This document shows positions 1 to 8,380 of a stretch of 10,542 bases of DNA, one piece after another. A program made the position numbers and the translations under genes. Within the stretch, counting starts at the first letter, position 1; each line of letters begins with the position of its first letter. The DNA comes from Opitutia bacterium. Its GTDB lineage: Bacteria > Verrucomicrobiota > Verrucomicrobiia > Opitutales > UBA953. Location: contig DNHH01000001.1 in the NCBI GenBank assembly GCA_003485955.1, positions 4,988 through 15,529 on the forward strand, read 5' to 3'. A model generated the notes under the pieces. It ran no database searches, was not told the origin of the DNA, and saw nothing but the letters and a program-made list of their open reading frames with translations.

Positions 1-1786
1 CGGTGGTTTTTCAGGCACATTCAGTTTCGATGCTTGGTTAAAAGAGGGCGTTCTTGGCGGCTCAAAGTTTAAAGATAGTTCGATTCGAACGGCTGCGGTC
101 CAAGTGACAGCACCCGAAGTATCCCGTCAAAAACTAGAAGTGCGCATTGTGCCAAGTACCGGTGCAGGTGATGGTTCGACCGCTAATAACGCGTGGTTGC
201 TTGAAGCACCCGATGCGATGTCGAAGATCTGCTGGGAAAATGTCATTTTAGTGAGTCCTGCTTTGGCTAAGTCCCTAGAGATTGAACCAGAGCCGATGGT
301 TATTAATAAAATCGGTGCACTGAACCGTAACATCAACCAAGTCGTCGACGGTAAATTAAAGTGCCGTATCTTACGCGTGACGGTTGGCGGTCGCACGGTT
401 GAAGGCCCTGCCTTTATCATGCCTGGTTTGGCGAAGTGGACGTTAGGTCTGCAGCTCGGCTATGGTCGTCGCGTGGTTGGTCGTGTGGGTGCCCGCGTGG
501 CCGAGCGCTTAAACGAAGGCCGCATCATCGGCGTTGGCTTTGATACTTATCCTTTAGTCACAACTGCGAACCCTGCTTTCTCCACGGGTGCAACCATTGA
601 GCTCACCGCTGAAACGGTTGTTGTGGCGAATACTCAAGATCACTGGTCAATGGAAGGTCGTGACATCATTCGCGAAGGTTCCGTCGAAGATTTCTCCGAG
701 AAACCAACGTTCGCTGCACGCCTCGGCGTCGATGGTCACGTGCCCGCTGTCTACGGTATTGACGAAAAACTCTCACCGGCTGCGAAGGCTATCACCACCC
801 CGCGTGGTAACTCTGCCTACGAACACCCTGATCACGGTGTCCCCCCGAATGTCGCTGTTTGGCGTAATCAGGGCGACAAGAGTCCGCTACCTCAGCAGTG
901 GGGTATGTCGATCGACTTGAATACCTGTACGGGTTGCAATGCGTGTGTCACCGCCTGTCAGGCCGAGAACAATATCCCTGTGGTTGGTCGCGACCAAGTG
1001 CTCAAAGGTCGCGATATGCGCTGGATCCGTCTCGACCGTTACTTCTTCGATGGCCGCGAAGAAGCTGGCATGGAGATTCCAGAAAACCCTCAAGTCACCT
1101 TCCAGGCGATTGCTTGCCAGCATTGTGAAACTGCACCGTGCGAGTCAGTGTGTCCCGCCAACGCTACGGTGCACGACGAGGAAGGACTCAATACGATGGC
1201 CTATAACCGCTGTATCGGTACACGTTACTGCGCCAATAACTGCCCATACAAAGTCCGCCGTTTCAATTTCGTCGACTTCAACGAACGTCAAATCGGTCAG
1301 TATTACCGCGGTCCCTTAGGTGAGAAAGGCATGCCCGAGACGCTGAAGATGCAGAAGAATCCTGACGTCTCTGTGCGTATGCGCGGCGTGATGGAAAAAT
1401 GCACCTATTGCGTTCAACGTATTCAAGAAGCGAAAGTTCAGGCCAAGGCTAAGGCGGGTGCTTCGCCTGATACCAATGTCCGTGATGGCAGCATCCAGGT
1501 TGCTTGCCAACAGGCCTGCCCTGCGGGCGCAATTGAGTTTGGTGATATCTCTGACAGTTCCACGCGTGTGGCTAAAGCCAAGGCCTCACCACGCAGTTAC
1601 GGCGCACTTTCTTACCTTAACACCCGCCCGCGTACGACTTTCCAAGCTAAGCTTCGTAACCCGAATCTTCGCATGCCAGGTGCGCGGCGTACGCCTAATA
1701 GCCGTCTTGAGATGGCTGGCCGCGAGGGATCCCATGGCGTGCATTCCGCAACTCCGGAAGGCCAAGGCCATCCTACGGGTCACTGA
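1..1786 (+). CDS. actB: Alternative complex III iron-sulfur subunit ActB (5' truncated by window edge)
   Basis: ActB carries the Fe-S chain of alternative complex III, moving electrons from the quinol site in the membrane subunits to the cytochrome subunits. The reading frame is open from base 2, so the GTG at 104 is internal and the true start lies upstream. The visible 594 residues contain the end of the molybdopterin-oxidoreductase-like domain (about 1-290), which in this family binds no molybdenum cofactor, followed by an NrfC/DmsB-type ferredoxin domain. Cysteine groups in fragment numbering are C309/312/315/319, C372/375/380/384, C404/410/414 and C467/470/502/506. The third group reads CIGTRYCANNCP: threonine 407 replaces the second cysteine, which fits the one [3Fe-4S] cluster known in ACIII beside three [4Fe-4S]. 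The tail is rich in Gly and His and ends GHPTGH. actC follows after 34 nt. Identification is firm from the motifs and the gene order. Confidence 0.95.
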   Translation, partial: GGFSGTFSFDAWLKEGVLGGSKFKDSSIRTAAVQVTAPEVSRQKLEVRIVPSTGAGDGSTANNAWLLEAPDAMSKICWENVILVSPALAKSLEIEPEPMVINKIGALNRNINQVVDGKLKCRILRVTVGGRTVEGPAFIMPGLAKWTLGLQLGYGRRVVGRVGARVAERLNEGRIIGVGFDTYPLVTTANPAFSTGATIELTAETVVVANTQDHWSMEGRDIIREGSVEDFSEKPTFAARLGVDGHVPAVYGIDEKLSPAAKAITTPRGNSAYEHPDHGVPPNVAVWRNQGDKSPLPQQWGMSIDLNTCTGCNACVTACQAENNIPVVGRDQVLKGRDMRWIRLDRYFFDGREEAGMEIPENPQVTFQAIACQHCETAPCESVCPANATVHDEEGLNTMAYNRCIGTRYCANNCPYKVRRFNFVDFNERQIGQYYRGPLGEKGMPETLKMQKNPDVSVRMRGVMEKCTYCVQRIQEAKVQAKAKAGASPDTNVRDGSIQVACQQACPAGAIEFGDISDSSTRVAKAKASPRSYGALSYLNTRPRTTFQAKLRNPNLRMPGARRTPNSRLEMAGREGSHGVHSATPEGQGHPTGH

Positions 1787-1820
1787 TTAAGAACATTAAC
1801 TGACTAACTTAAAATTGTCC

Positions 1821-3230
1821 ATGGCCCACGCCTCTGAAGAAAGCACTGTAAATCGCGAAATCCTCGCGAAGGTTCGCCCTGCCGAACTTCCTCGTCCCTC
1901 GCTTGTGTTGAATGGTCGCTCATTCCATTGGATCACAGAAAAAGTCTGTGGCATTGTTGAAGAGCCTACCCCGCTTTGGTGGAAAGTTTTATTCACGATG
2001 GCGCTTTGCTTGGCCACCTTCACTTTTGGTGGTCTCGCTTACCTAGTATCGACCGGCACTGGCGTGTGGGGTCTGCGCTCTCCGGTCGGCTGGGGTTGGG
2101 CGATTGTAAACTTCGTGTTCTGGGTTGGTATCGGTCACGCAGGCACGCTGATTTCTGCCATTCTTTGTTTGCTCCGTCAAAAGTGGCGTACGTCTATTAA
2201 TCGTGCGGCGGAAGCGATGACTATTTTCGCAGTTTGCTGCGCAGGACTTTTCCCGCTCTTCCACGTGGGTCGCGTGTGGTTCGGTTGGTGGCTTTTCCCA
2301 ATTCCGAATCAGAATGGTATCTGGCCACAATTCCGCTCTCCCTTGGAGTGGGACGTCTTTGCGGTCTCAACTTACTTCACAGTTTCAACGCTCTTCTGGT
2401 ATATGGGCATGGTCCCTGACCTCGCTACAATCCGTGACCGCGCGCGCACTTGGTGGCGCAAGGCAGTCTATAGCTTCCTCGCTATGGGTTGGCGCAACGG
2501 TAATCGCCAATGGTCAAACTTCGAAATGGCCTACCTGCTGCTTGCCGGACTATCGACGCCTTTGGTGCTTTCGGTGCACACCATCGTCTCGTTCGACTTC
2601 GCAGTTTCCAACGTACCCGGCTGGCACACTACCATCTTTCCTCCCTACTTCGTGGCAGGTGCTATCTTCTCGGGCTTTGCAATGGTGCTTACCTTGATGC
2701 TTCCGCTGCGCGCGATTTATCGCCTGCACGATACTATCAATCAGTACCATATCGATAATATGACCAAGATCATCTTGGCCACAGGTTCGATGGTTGGTTA
2801 CGCCTATGCGACTGAGTTCTTTATCGCTGCGTACTCGGGCAATCCTTTCGAGAAATTCGCCTTTATTAATCGCGCCTTTGGTCAGTATGCCTGGGCTTAT
2901 TGGATCATGGTGACATGCAACGTCATCTCGCCGCAGTTCTTCTGGTTTAAGGCCGTACGTGAAAATCATGCCCTTGTTTGGATTATCTGCCTCTTTGTGA
3001 ATGTGGGTATGTGGTTTGAGCGCTTCGTCATCACGGTGACTTCGCTTGCCAACGACTACCTGCCTTCGAGTTGGGGTTACTACAGTCCGACCATCGTCGA
3101 TATCTTCACCTTCTTTGGCACCTTCGGTTTCTTCTCGGTCCTCTTCCTGCTCTTTATTCGCTTCCTTCCACTTCTGCCGATGGCGGAGATAAAATCTGTC
3201 ATCCCGCAGGCAGATCCACACGCCCACTGA
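1821..3230 (+). CDS. actC: Alternative complex III quinol-oxidising membrane subunit ActC (NrfD family)
   Basis: ActC is an integral membrane subunit of the NrfD/PsrC family and is the subunit thought to bind and oxidise quinol in ACIII. The 469-aa protein has a hydrophilic N-terminus of about 50 residues, then about ten hydrophobic spans. Features resembling ActC/NrfD proteins include GHAGTLISAI (residues 105-113 region), FHVGRVW (147-153) and SVHTIVSFDFA (251-261); the His and Asp residues in these stretches are candidates for the quinol site. The C-terminus is short and ends DPHAH. I chose ATG 1821; an in-frame TTG two codons upstream is possible but less likely. No Shine-Dalgarno sequence precedes the start. 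It lies between actB and actD, as in known ACIII clusters. Confidence 0.95.
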   Translation: MAHASEESTVNREILAKVRPAELPRPSLVLNGRSFHWITEKVCGIVEEPTPLWWKVLFTMALCLATFTFGGLAYLVSTGTGVWGLRSPVGWGWAIVNFVFWVGIGHAGTLISAILCLLRQKWRTSINRAAEAMTIFAVCCAGLFPLFHVGRVWFGWWLFPIPNQNGIWPQFRSPLEWDVFAVSTYFTVSTLFWYMGMVPDLATIRDRARTWWRKAVYSFLAMGWRNGNRQWSNFEMAYLLLAGLSTPLVLSVHTIVSFDFAVSNVPGWHTTIFPPYFVAGAIFSGFAMVLTLMLPLRAIYRLHDTINQYHIDNMTKIILATGSMVGYAYATEFFIAAYSGNPFEKFAFINRAFGQYAWAYWIMVTCNVISPQFFWFKAVRENHALVWIICLFVNVGMWFERFVITVTSLANDYLPSSWGYYSPTIVDIFTFFGTFGFFSVLFLLFIRFLPLLPMAEIKSVIPQADPHAH

Positions 3231-3249
3231 GCACAGAGTACGCACACCG

Positions 3250-3822
3250 ATGAACAATCCATCTTCTCAAGATACTCAACCGCGCCGTGAAGAGCGCGTG
3301 TTTGGCGTCGCCTGTAGTTTCCGCAGCGTCGCCGAGATTTTTCATGCTGCGGAGCGTATCCGTGATGCCGGTTGGAAGAAATGGGATGTCTACACCCCTT
3401 TTCCTGTGCACGGTATGGACGCAGCCATGGGGTTGCCTCGCTCCGCAATCCCGCGGGTGACGTTACTTGGCGGCGTCACTGGCTTCGTTGCGGGCTGCTT
3501 GCTCACATGGTACACCAATAGCTTTGATTACCCGCTGATTGTCGGCGCGAAGCCTTACTGGAGTATCATCTATCCGTTCCCCGTTATCTACGAGTGCACT
3601 ATTCTTTTTGCGGCATTCGGTACATTCTTTGGCCAGTTCATTTTTAACCGTCTGCCACGTCACCACCATCCGCTTTTCGACGTACCACAATTTGTACGCG
3701 TTTCAGATGATGCCTTCATGGTGGTACTCGAAGTGAGCGATCCTCGCTTCGGTAACCCTGATAAAGCTTACGACTTCCTCGCTTCACTCGGCGGGCAAGA
3801 CATCACCCTCGTCCGCGACTGA
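3250..3822 (+). CDS. actD: Alternative complex III subunit ActD (DUF3341 family)
   Basis: This 190-aa protein matches the ActD/DUF3341 pattern: a soluble N-terminal domain, a two-helix membrane hairpin and a soluble C-terminal domain. The N-terminal part (about 17-60) holds FGVACSF and a stretch around VYTPFPVHGMD (48-57) that is characteristic of the family. Hydrophobic spans lie at about 70-88 and 106-132, followed by RHHHPLFD (137-144) and an FMVVLEV strand (156-162). ActD is a structural ACIII subunit with no known redox cofactor, and none is visible here. The gene starts 19 nt after actC and ends 4 nt before actE. Confidence 0.93.
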   Translation: MNNPSSQDTQPRREERVFGVACSFRSVAEIFHAAERIRDAGWKKWDVYTPFPVHGMDAAMGLPRSAIPRVTLLGGVTGFVAGCLLTWYTNSFDYPLIVGAKPYWSIIYPFPVIYECTILFAAFGTFFGQFIFNRLPRHHHPLFDVPQFVRVSDDAFMVVLEVSDPRFGNPDKAYDFLASLGGQDITLVRD

Positions 3823-3826
3823 ACCC

Positions 3827-4543
3827 ATGCGTATCGCACTTGCTATTCTCGGCTTCCTCACGGTCGCCACTATTTCATTCCTCGGCATCCAAGGGAAGGT
3901 TTCCAAGGACACCCCTGTCTACGTCTTCGATGACATGGATTATCAGTCCAAGTATGACCCTCAAGGGGCGAGCGCTTTCTTTGCCGATGGCAGCGCCTCT
4001 CGTCCTGCTGTCCCAGGTACAGTTGCACGTGGTACAGGCTTAGAAACTTCACGCGTACTCTCGCCGAATTATCGCGACGTCCAAGCACTAAACCCGAGTT
4101 TTGTGACAGGCAAAGACACATCGGGAAATTTCCTCCCTAATTTCCCTGTGCAATCTCTGACGCAAGGGGCAGACGGGAAGCTTTTACCATACGTGATTGA
4201 TTCATCTGTCCTCGCACTCGGGCAGAAGTACTATGGGATTTATTGTGCAGTGTGTCACGGTGCAGCTGCCGATGGAAATGGTATTTTGAAAGCCCGCTCA
4301 GCAATCGAAGGTGCGGAAAATATGCCCACCATCGCAAATCTGCAGACAGCACTCTACCGCGCCTATCCCAACGGGCAAATCTATGATGTGATTACGAACG
4401 GTAAAAACACCATGCAGCCTTACGCCGCTTATCTTTCGCCGGAGGAGCGCTGGGCGGTTGTTGCCTACCTGCGCGCATTGCAACTTTCACAAGCTTGCCC
4501 GCCCGAACTCACACCAGCCTCTGTAAAGGCTTCCGCTAAATAA
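3827..4543 (+). CDS. actE: Alternative complex III monoheme cytochrome c subunit ActE
   Basis: ActE is the monoheme cytochrome c of ACIII and works on the periplasmic side, passing electrons from the complex towards the oxidase. The 238-aa protein has one hydrophobic N-terminal segment (about 3-22) that could be a signal peptide or a membrane anchor. There is no lipobox cysteine, so it does not look like a lipoprotein. An ActE-like stretch FDDMDYQSKYDPQ follows (34-46). The heme-binding site is CAVCH (140-144) and the likely axial methionine is M196 in NTMQPYAAYL. It ends in a Pro/Ala-rich tail. Spacing is 4 nt from actD and 9 nt to actF, which points to co-expression. No ribosome binding site is evident. 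Confidence 0.93.
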   Translation: MRIALAILGFLTVATISFLGIQGKVSKDTPVYVFDDMDYQSKYDPQGASAFFADGSASRPAVPGTVARGTGLETSRVLSPNYRDVQALNPSFVTGKDTSGNFLPNFPVQSLTQGADGKLLPYVIDSSVLALGQKYYGIYCAVCHGAAADGNGILKARSAIEGAENMPTIANLQTALYRAYPNGQIYDVITNGKNTMQPYAAYLSPEERWAVVAYLRALQLSQACPPELTPASVKASAK

Positions 4544-4552
4544 AACTTTGTC

Positions 4553-5791
4553 ATGAGCGATTCCTGTTCCCCTTCTGCTTGGTCAGCGCGCTGGCCTTTG
4601 CTCGCTGCGATTGCTGCGGTTTGCATCGGTACCGTTTACGGCTTCGCTTTCTTCACCCCGATGGTGGAGGGTGCCCGCAATCAAATGTCACTGCTTTTTG
4701 GTGCGATGTTTTGGATCTCAGTTCTGGTTGGTATATTGATGCTTACAATGATCACCCGGCTCTTTGATGCTGGTTGGGCACCGATTATTCGTCGCTCGTG
4801 GGAATTTTTACTCCCCGCGTTACCCATCGTTATCCTCTTGGGCGTGGCCCCGCTCGCACTAATTCCATCTGCACGTCATGCTGTCTGGGAGTGGACGAGT
4901 GCTACCGATCACGCGATACATGCGAAATCCTGGTTCTTAAACGAACCCTTCTTCTTGGGTCGTATTGGCTTTTACGTGATTGTCTTTGGCGGTCTCGGTT
5001 GGGCTTTGCGCCATTGGTCGTTCCGTCAAGACGGTGATCGTACGGCGGGTCACACCCACACGCTTCACGCTATTTCCGCAGCCGGTGTGCCCGTTGCTGC
5101 GCTGACACTGACGTTCTTGGCCTTCGATTGCTTGATGGCTTTGTCGTATCACTGGTTTTCAACCATGTACGGCGTTTGGTTCTTCACGTTGGCTATCCGC
5201 ATGGCGCTTTCGGTTACCGTTATCTTGACGCATTTACTCTCCACCCGCGGCTGGCTGAGAGGGATGCTCAATCAAGCCCATCGACATGTACTGGGCTGCT
5301 TGATGTTAGCGTTCACGGTCTTCTGGGCTTACATCAGCTTCTCACAGTATTTCATTATTTATAACGCCAATATTCCGGAAGAAACTTTCTGGTACAATAT
5401 TCGGGAAATTGACGCCGTCACAGGAGAGAAGAGTCAGTGGTGGTGGGTTTCGATGTTCATGGTTTTTGGATTCTTCCTGCTACCATTCATTCTTCTGCTC
5501 TTCTATCGCACCAAGATTATCGCCAGCCGTATTGTGGCTGTCGCTAGTCTGATTTTTGTCGGCGGACTTATTGACCTCTGGTGGAATGCAATCCCCCGGA
5601 AAATTCACGATCACAGTGAAGTCGGCTTCCGTGTGAATGAATTCTTGGTGCCACAGCTCGGACTCGACCTACTTGCCGTGGTTGGCTTTGGTGCCCTTGT
5701 TTTCGCAATCTTCCTGCGCACGGCACGCAATGCCGAGTGCATCCCTATTCACGACCCACGTATTAGCGAATCCCTTGAATACCATGAATGA
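4553..5791 (+). CDS. actF: Alternative complex III membrane subunit ActF
   Basis: ActF is the second large membrane subunit of ACIII, a distant relative of ActC/NrfD without a confirmed quinol site; a role in proton movement has been proposed for the family. The 412-aa protein shows ten hydrophobic spans at about 14-34, 46-67, 85-104, 133-152, 175-196, 204-228, 245-270, 298-320, 324-346 and 365-389. Diagnostic motifs are HAKSWFLNEPFFLGR (123-137), FDCLMALSYHWFSTMYG (191-207) and FWAYISFSQYFIIYNANIPEET (257-278 region). The last 8 nt overlap the start of the next gene in another frame, which suggests translational coupling to the small membrane protein that follows. Confidence 0.94.
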   Translation: MSDSCSPSAWSARWPLLAAIAAVCIGTVYGFAFFTPMVEGARNQMSLLFGAMFWISVLVGILMLTMITRLFDAGWAPIIRRSWEFLLPALPIVILLGVAPLALIPSARHAVWEWTSATDHAIHAKSWFLNEPFFLGRIGFYVIVFGGLGWALRHWSFRQDGDRTAGHTHTLHAISAAGVPVAALTLTFLAFDCLMALSYHWFSTMYGVWFFTLAIRMALSVTVILTHLLSTRGWLRGMLNQAHRHVLGCLMLAFTVFWAYISFSQYFIIYNANIPEETFWYNIREIDAVTGEKSQWWWVSMFMVFGFFLLPFILLLFYRTKIIASRIVAVASLIFVGGLIDLWWNAIPRKIHDHSEVGFRVNEFLVPQLGLDLLAVVGFGALVFAIFLRTARNAECIPIHDPRISESLEYHE

Positions 5792-6089
5792 TAACTCACG
5801 TAGCGCGCTCTCTTGGCTGGGCGCAGCGGCCTTCGTCGTCGTCGCCTTCGGCTCGATTGCCGTGGCCTACTTCATGACACGCCCTTCGACCCCAGCCGAC
5901 ACTGCTTACCGGGCGCAACAAGTACAATTGCGCCGCGAGCTCGAAGTGAAGGCACAGGCTGCCCTTACTCAGCCTGGTCGTAATACTGATGGCACATACC
6001 GTGTGCCGATTGACCAAGCGATGGCACTTTTGGCTGCAGATAATGCAATCTTCGCAAAGTTCCGTACACAGTCACAGCCAACCAAATAA
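5784..6089 (+). CDS. Small single-span membrane protein of unknown function between ACIII and oxidase genes
   Basis: I do not recognise a named family. ATG 5784 overlaps the end of actF by 8 nt, and the stop shares one base with the next start (TAATG), so the gene is embedded in the operon. The 101-aa product has a hydrophobic segment at about 9-31, so it is probably inserted with a small cytoplasmic N-terminus. A charged, helix-prone region follows (40-62), then the sequence DGTYRVPIDQAMALLA (69-84). From memory, R(I/V)PID(Q/R)AM-like motifs occur in small proteins near cytochrome oxidase genes of other bacteria such as Acidobacteria; I cannot verify this here. It could be an accessory subunit filling the place of ActG, or an oxidase assembly factor. 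It has no cysteine or histidine, so heme or metal binding is unlikely. The longer ORF beginning at 5637 lies within actF and is not the likely start. Confidence 0.8.
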   Translation: MNDNSRSALSWLGAAAFVVVAFGSIAVAYFMTRPSTPADTAYRAQQVQLRRELEVKAQAALTQPGRNTDGTYRVPIDQAMALLAADNAIFAKFRTQSQPTK

Positions 6090-6292
6090 TGTCGCCCGCA
6101 CCTGTTGAGTCTTTTTGGGATTTTTCGCTTCTCGGGATTTTTCTCCTCGGTTTTATCTTTTTAGGCTCCGCCATTTGGGCACTTACGTGGTCGCGTAGCA
6201 GCGGTCAGTTTGAAGATCTTGAGCGCGATTCCAGGGCTATCTTTGATGCCGATGAACCCGAAGGCGTCGTCCAGGATCGTTTCCCCCGATAA
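6089..6292 (+). CDS. ccoS: cbb3-type cytochrome oxidase maturation protein CcoS
   Basis: The 67-aa product fits the CcoS/FixS family: a single membrane span (about 13-34) followed by the family's hallmark W..RSGQF(D/E)DLE pattern, here WSRSSGQFEDLERDSRAIF (34-52), and a short acidic tail. CcoS proteins are needed for maturation of cbb3-type oxidases, in particular for cofactor insertion into CcoN, working with the copper-transporting ATPase CcoI. ccoI is not in this window. The start overlaps the preceding stop by one base. In many genomes ccoS lies at the end of a ccoGHIS cluster, so its position directly before ccoN is unusual but supports the oxidase assignment. Confidence 0.88.
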   Translation: MSPAPVESFWDFSLLGIFLLGFIFLGSAIWALTWSRSSGQFEDLERDSRAIFDADEPEGVVQDRFPR

Positions 6293-6301
6293 TCTACTTC
6301 C

Positions 6302-7753
6302 ATGTCCTCGCCGTCTGTCCAAAATATTCTTAACCGAAATAACCCTCTCACTGAGGGCAATTTGAGTCGTGTTGCTCAGATTGACCGGTCGATGCGCTCG
6401 TCCGTTGTGTTCTTTGCGGTGATGTCAGCATTGTGGCTGGTTGTCGGGTCCATCTTAGGGGTGATTTCTGCCATCAAATTACACGCTCCAGAGTTCTTAA
6501 ATACCGAGGCATTCACGTTTGGTCGTTCCCGCACATTGCACCTCAACATGGTGGCGTACGGTTGGTCTTTTAATGCTATCTTTGCGGTGAGCATTTGGCT
6601 CATGCATCGTCTCTCACGTGTGGAGTTGCGCAATGGCTGGGTGCCTATCCTTGGCGGAATTGGTTGGAATCTGACACTCGTCTACGGCATGTTTGCGATT
6701 GCTGGTGGCCAAATGACAGGCGTTGAGTGGTTGGAAATGCCACGCGAAGTGGCACCTGTGCTTGGGGTGAGTTTTCTGCTTATTGGTTTGTGGTCGGTGG
6801 TAGCGTTCTCCCGTCGTCAGACGACGCACGTTTACGTTTCGCAGTGGTATATTTTGGCAGCGATGTTCTGGCTGCCGATCCTCTATTTGGTGGCGCAAAT
6901 GATGATTCTCTGGTTCCCCGCTCGCGGAACCGTTCAAGCCATTACCAACTGGTGGTTTGGCCATAATGCCATTGGCCTCTTCTTGACGCCCGTAGGAGTG
7001 GCATCGATGTATTACTTTATTCCGAAAGTGCTCGGACGCCCGATTCACAGCTACTACCTGTCCGTCGTCGGCTTCTGGTCGTTTGCCCTGTTTTACAATT
7101 GGGCAGGCATTCACCACCTTCTCGGAGGTCCTGTGCCCGTATGGCTGCAGTCAGCTGGTATCGTGGCCTCGGTCATGATGGTCATCCCTGTACTCGTCAC
7201 GGCCATTAATTTTCACTATACCACTGCGAGCGCGCAGTCATGGGGTGTGGTTTGGGGCAGTCCGACGCTTCGCTTCACCGTTTTCGGTGCCATGAATTAC
7301 ACGCTTTCCAGTTTCGCTGGATCGTTGATGGCGTTGCGCGATGTTAACGCCGTCACGCACTTCACAAATTTCACGATTGGCCATGCTCACCACGGAATGC
7401 ATGCCTTCCTGACGATGGCACTCTTTGGTGCCTTTTACTTTATTCTGCCACGCCTGACTCAGCGCGAGTGGCCTTCGGCTGCTCTCATTCACCTCCACTT
7501 CTGGCTCTGTGCGATTGGCACCATTGGCTATGTCGTGGTGATGAGCATTCATGGATGGATGCAAGGCATGCAGTGGAATGCTGCGGTGATGACGCCAGCA
7601 CAGATTTCGGCGGCTGCCCAACCGTGGAATTTTGCCCGTACGATTTGTGGTTCACTGATGACGATAGGACACATCGTATTCTGTGCGCACGTCCTTTGGA
7701 TGCTCGTGCCTCGTGCTGAAAAACGCCAAGGACCAACTCTGTTTGCCCGATGA
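6302..7753 (+). CDS. ccoN: cbb3-type cytochrome c oxidase catalytic subunit I CcoN
   Basis: CcoN is the catalytic subunit of C-family heme-copper oxygen reductases and reduces O2 to water at a heme b3-CuB centre in the inner membrane. The 483-aa protein has about twelve spans. Visible ligands by comparison with known CcoN are H80 (heme b, RTLHLNMVAYGW), H221 (CuB, WWFGHNAIG) and H271/H272 (CuB, YNWAGIHHLLGGP). Y265 sits six residues before the His pair, matching the cross-linked tyrosine particular to the C family. H361 and H363 in TIGHAHHG serve heme b3 and heme b. No CcoO fusion is present. The start is ATG 6302, 9 nt after ccoS, with no Shine-Dalgarno. The end overlaps ccoO by ATGA. All key catalytic residues are present, so it should be active. 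Confidence 0.97.
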   Translation: MSSPSVQNILNRNNPLTEGNLSRVAQIDRSMRSSVVFFAVMSALWLVVGSILGVISAIKLHAPEFLNTEAFTFGRSRTLHLNMVAYGWSFNAIFAVSIWLMHRLSRVELRNGWVPILGGIGWNLTLVYGMFAIAGGQMTGVEWLEMPREVAPVLGVSFLLIGLWSVVAFSRRQTTHVYVSQWYILAAMFWLPILYLVAQMMILWFPARGTVQAITNWWFGHNAIGLFLTPVGVASMYYFIPKVLGRPIHSYYLSVVGFWSFALFYNWAGIHHLLGGPVPVWLQSAGIVASVMMVIPVLVTAINFHYTTASAQSWGVVWGSPTLRFTVFGAMNYTLSSFAGSLMALRDVNAVTHFTNFTIGHAHHGMHAFLTMALFGAFYFILPRLTQREWPSAALIHLHFWLCAIGTIGYVVVMSIHGWMQGMQWNAAVMTPAQISAAAQPWNFARTICGSLMTIGHIVFCAHVLWMLVPRAEKRQGPTLFAR

Positions 7754-8376
7754 AAAATTTGCACATCATCTATGCTGGTGTCTTCTTCACTATCGCCTTC
7801 TCTTGGGGCGGTTTGGTGTTGAGCAGTCAGATTCAGCAAGCCGACCTTGTGCCAGTGGCCTCTGAGGAAGGCGGACAGTTGTACCCGCGTAAGGCATCCG
7901 GCTACGCCATCCAAGGTAAGGACGTCTACATTTCCCAGGGCTGTAATTACTGCCATTCGCAACAAGTTCGCCCATCAGGTATGGGTGGAGATATCGCTCG
8001 TGGCTGGGGTCAGCGCTCAACGGTCTCTCGCGACTATATTCTTCAAGATCGTGTCTTACTTGGCACCATGCGCACAGGGCCTGATCTTGCAGACATTGGT
8101 GGACGTCAATCGTCCGACATTTGGCATTACTTGCATCTCTTTGATCCACAAATCACTTCACCTGGATCTAATATGCCCTCCTTCCGCCAACTCTTTGAGT
8201 TACGTCGTGAAGGGGCAACGCCATCTAAGGATGCCATTCGTATCCCTCCCACGCACGCTGCGGCCGCTCCCGCAGGATACGAGTGGGTGCCAACTGAGCG
8301 CGGCCGCAACCTCGTTGCATACCTGCGTTCGCTCAAGTTGGACTATAATTCACCTGAAGCTAAGCTGAAGGAATGA
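7750..8376 (+). CDS. ccoO: cbb3-type cytochrome c oxidase monoheme subunit II CcoO
   Basis: CcoO is the monoheme cytochrome c subunit of cbb3 oxidases and feeds electrons into CcoN. The 208-aa protein has an N-terminal membrane anchor (about 5-26). Its heme site is in SQGCNYCHSQQVRP (62-75), with C65, C68 and H69. Family-typical stretches follow: ARGWGQRS (83-90), LLGTMRTGPDLADIGGR (103-119), WHYLHLFDP (125-133) and PGSNMPSFR (138-146), where M142 is the likely axial ligand. The start codon overlaps the ccoN stop (ATGA), indicating translational coupling and roughly equal synthesis of the two subunits. The length is close to that usual for CcoO. Confidence 0.96.
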   Translation: MKNLHIIYAGVFFTIAFSWGGLVLSSQIQQADLVPVASEEGGQLYPRKASGYAIQGKDVYISQGCNYCHSQQVRPSGMGGDIARGWGQRSTVSRDYILQDRVLLGTMRTGPDLADIGGRQSSDIWHYLHLFDPQITSPGSNMPSFRQLFELRREGATPSKDAIRIPPTHAAAAPAGYEWVPTERGRNLVAYLRSLKLDYNSPEAKLKE

Positions 8377-8380
8377 TGCC

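Noticed and set aside
104..106. GTG as the start of the first + strand gene
   Set aside because: The frame is open upstream to the window edge and the protein begins mid-domain, so this is an internal valine codon of actB.
1815..1820. TTG start two codons before the actC ATG
   Set aside because: It adds only two residues and has no ribosome binding sequence; ATG 1821 is simpler.
1787..1820. Internal promoter or attenuator in the largest gap of the respiratory operon
   Set aside because: The 34-nt gap is AT-rich, but I see no hairpin or paired -35/-10 elements.
2550..3257. Long minus-strand ORF (235 codons) opposite actC
   Set aside because: It is highly charged with no recognisable domain, lies fully antisense to a well-identified membrane protein, and is best explained as a codon-bias shadow.
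5637..5783. Longer version of the 101-aa protein starting inside actF
   Set aside because: The extra residues lie entirely within actF in another frame and read as a shadow of it. ATG 5784 places the start at the actF stop, with a membrane span right after it.
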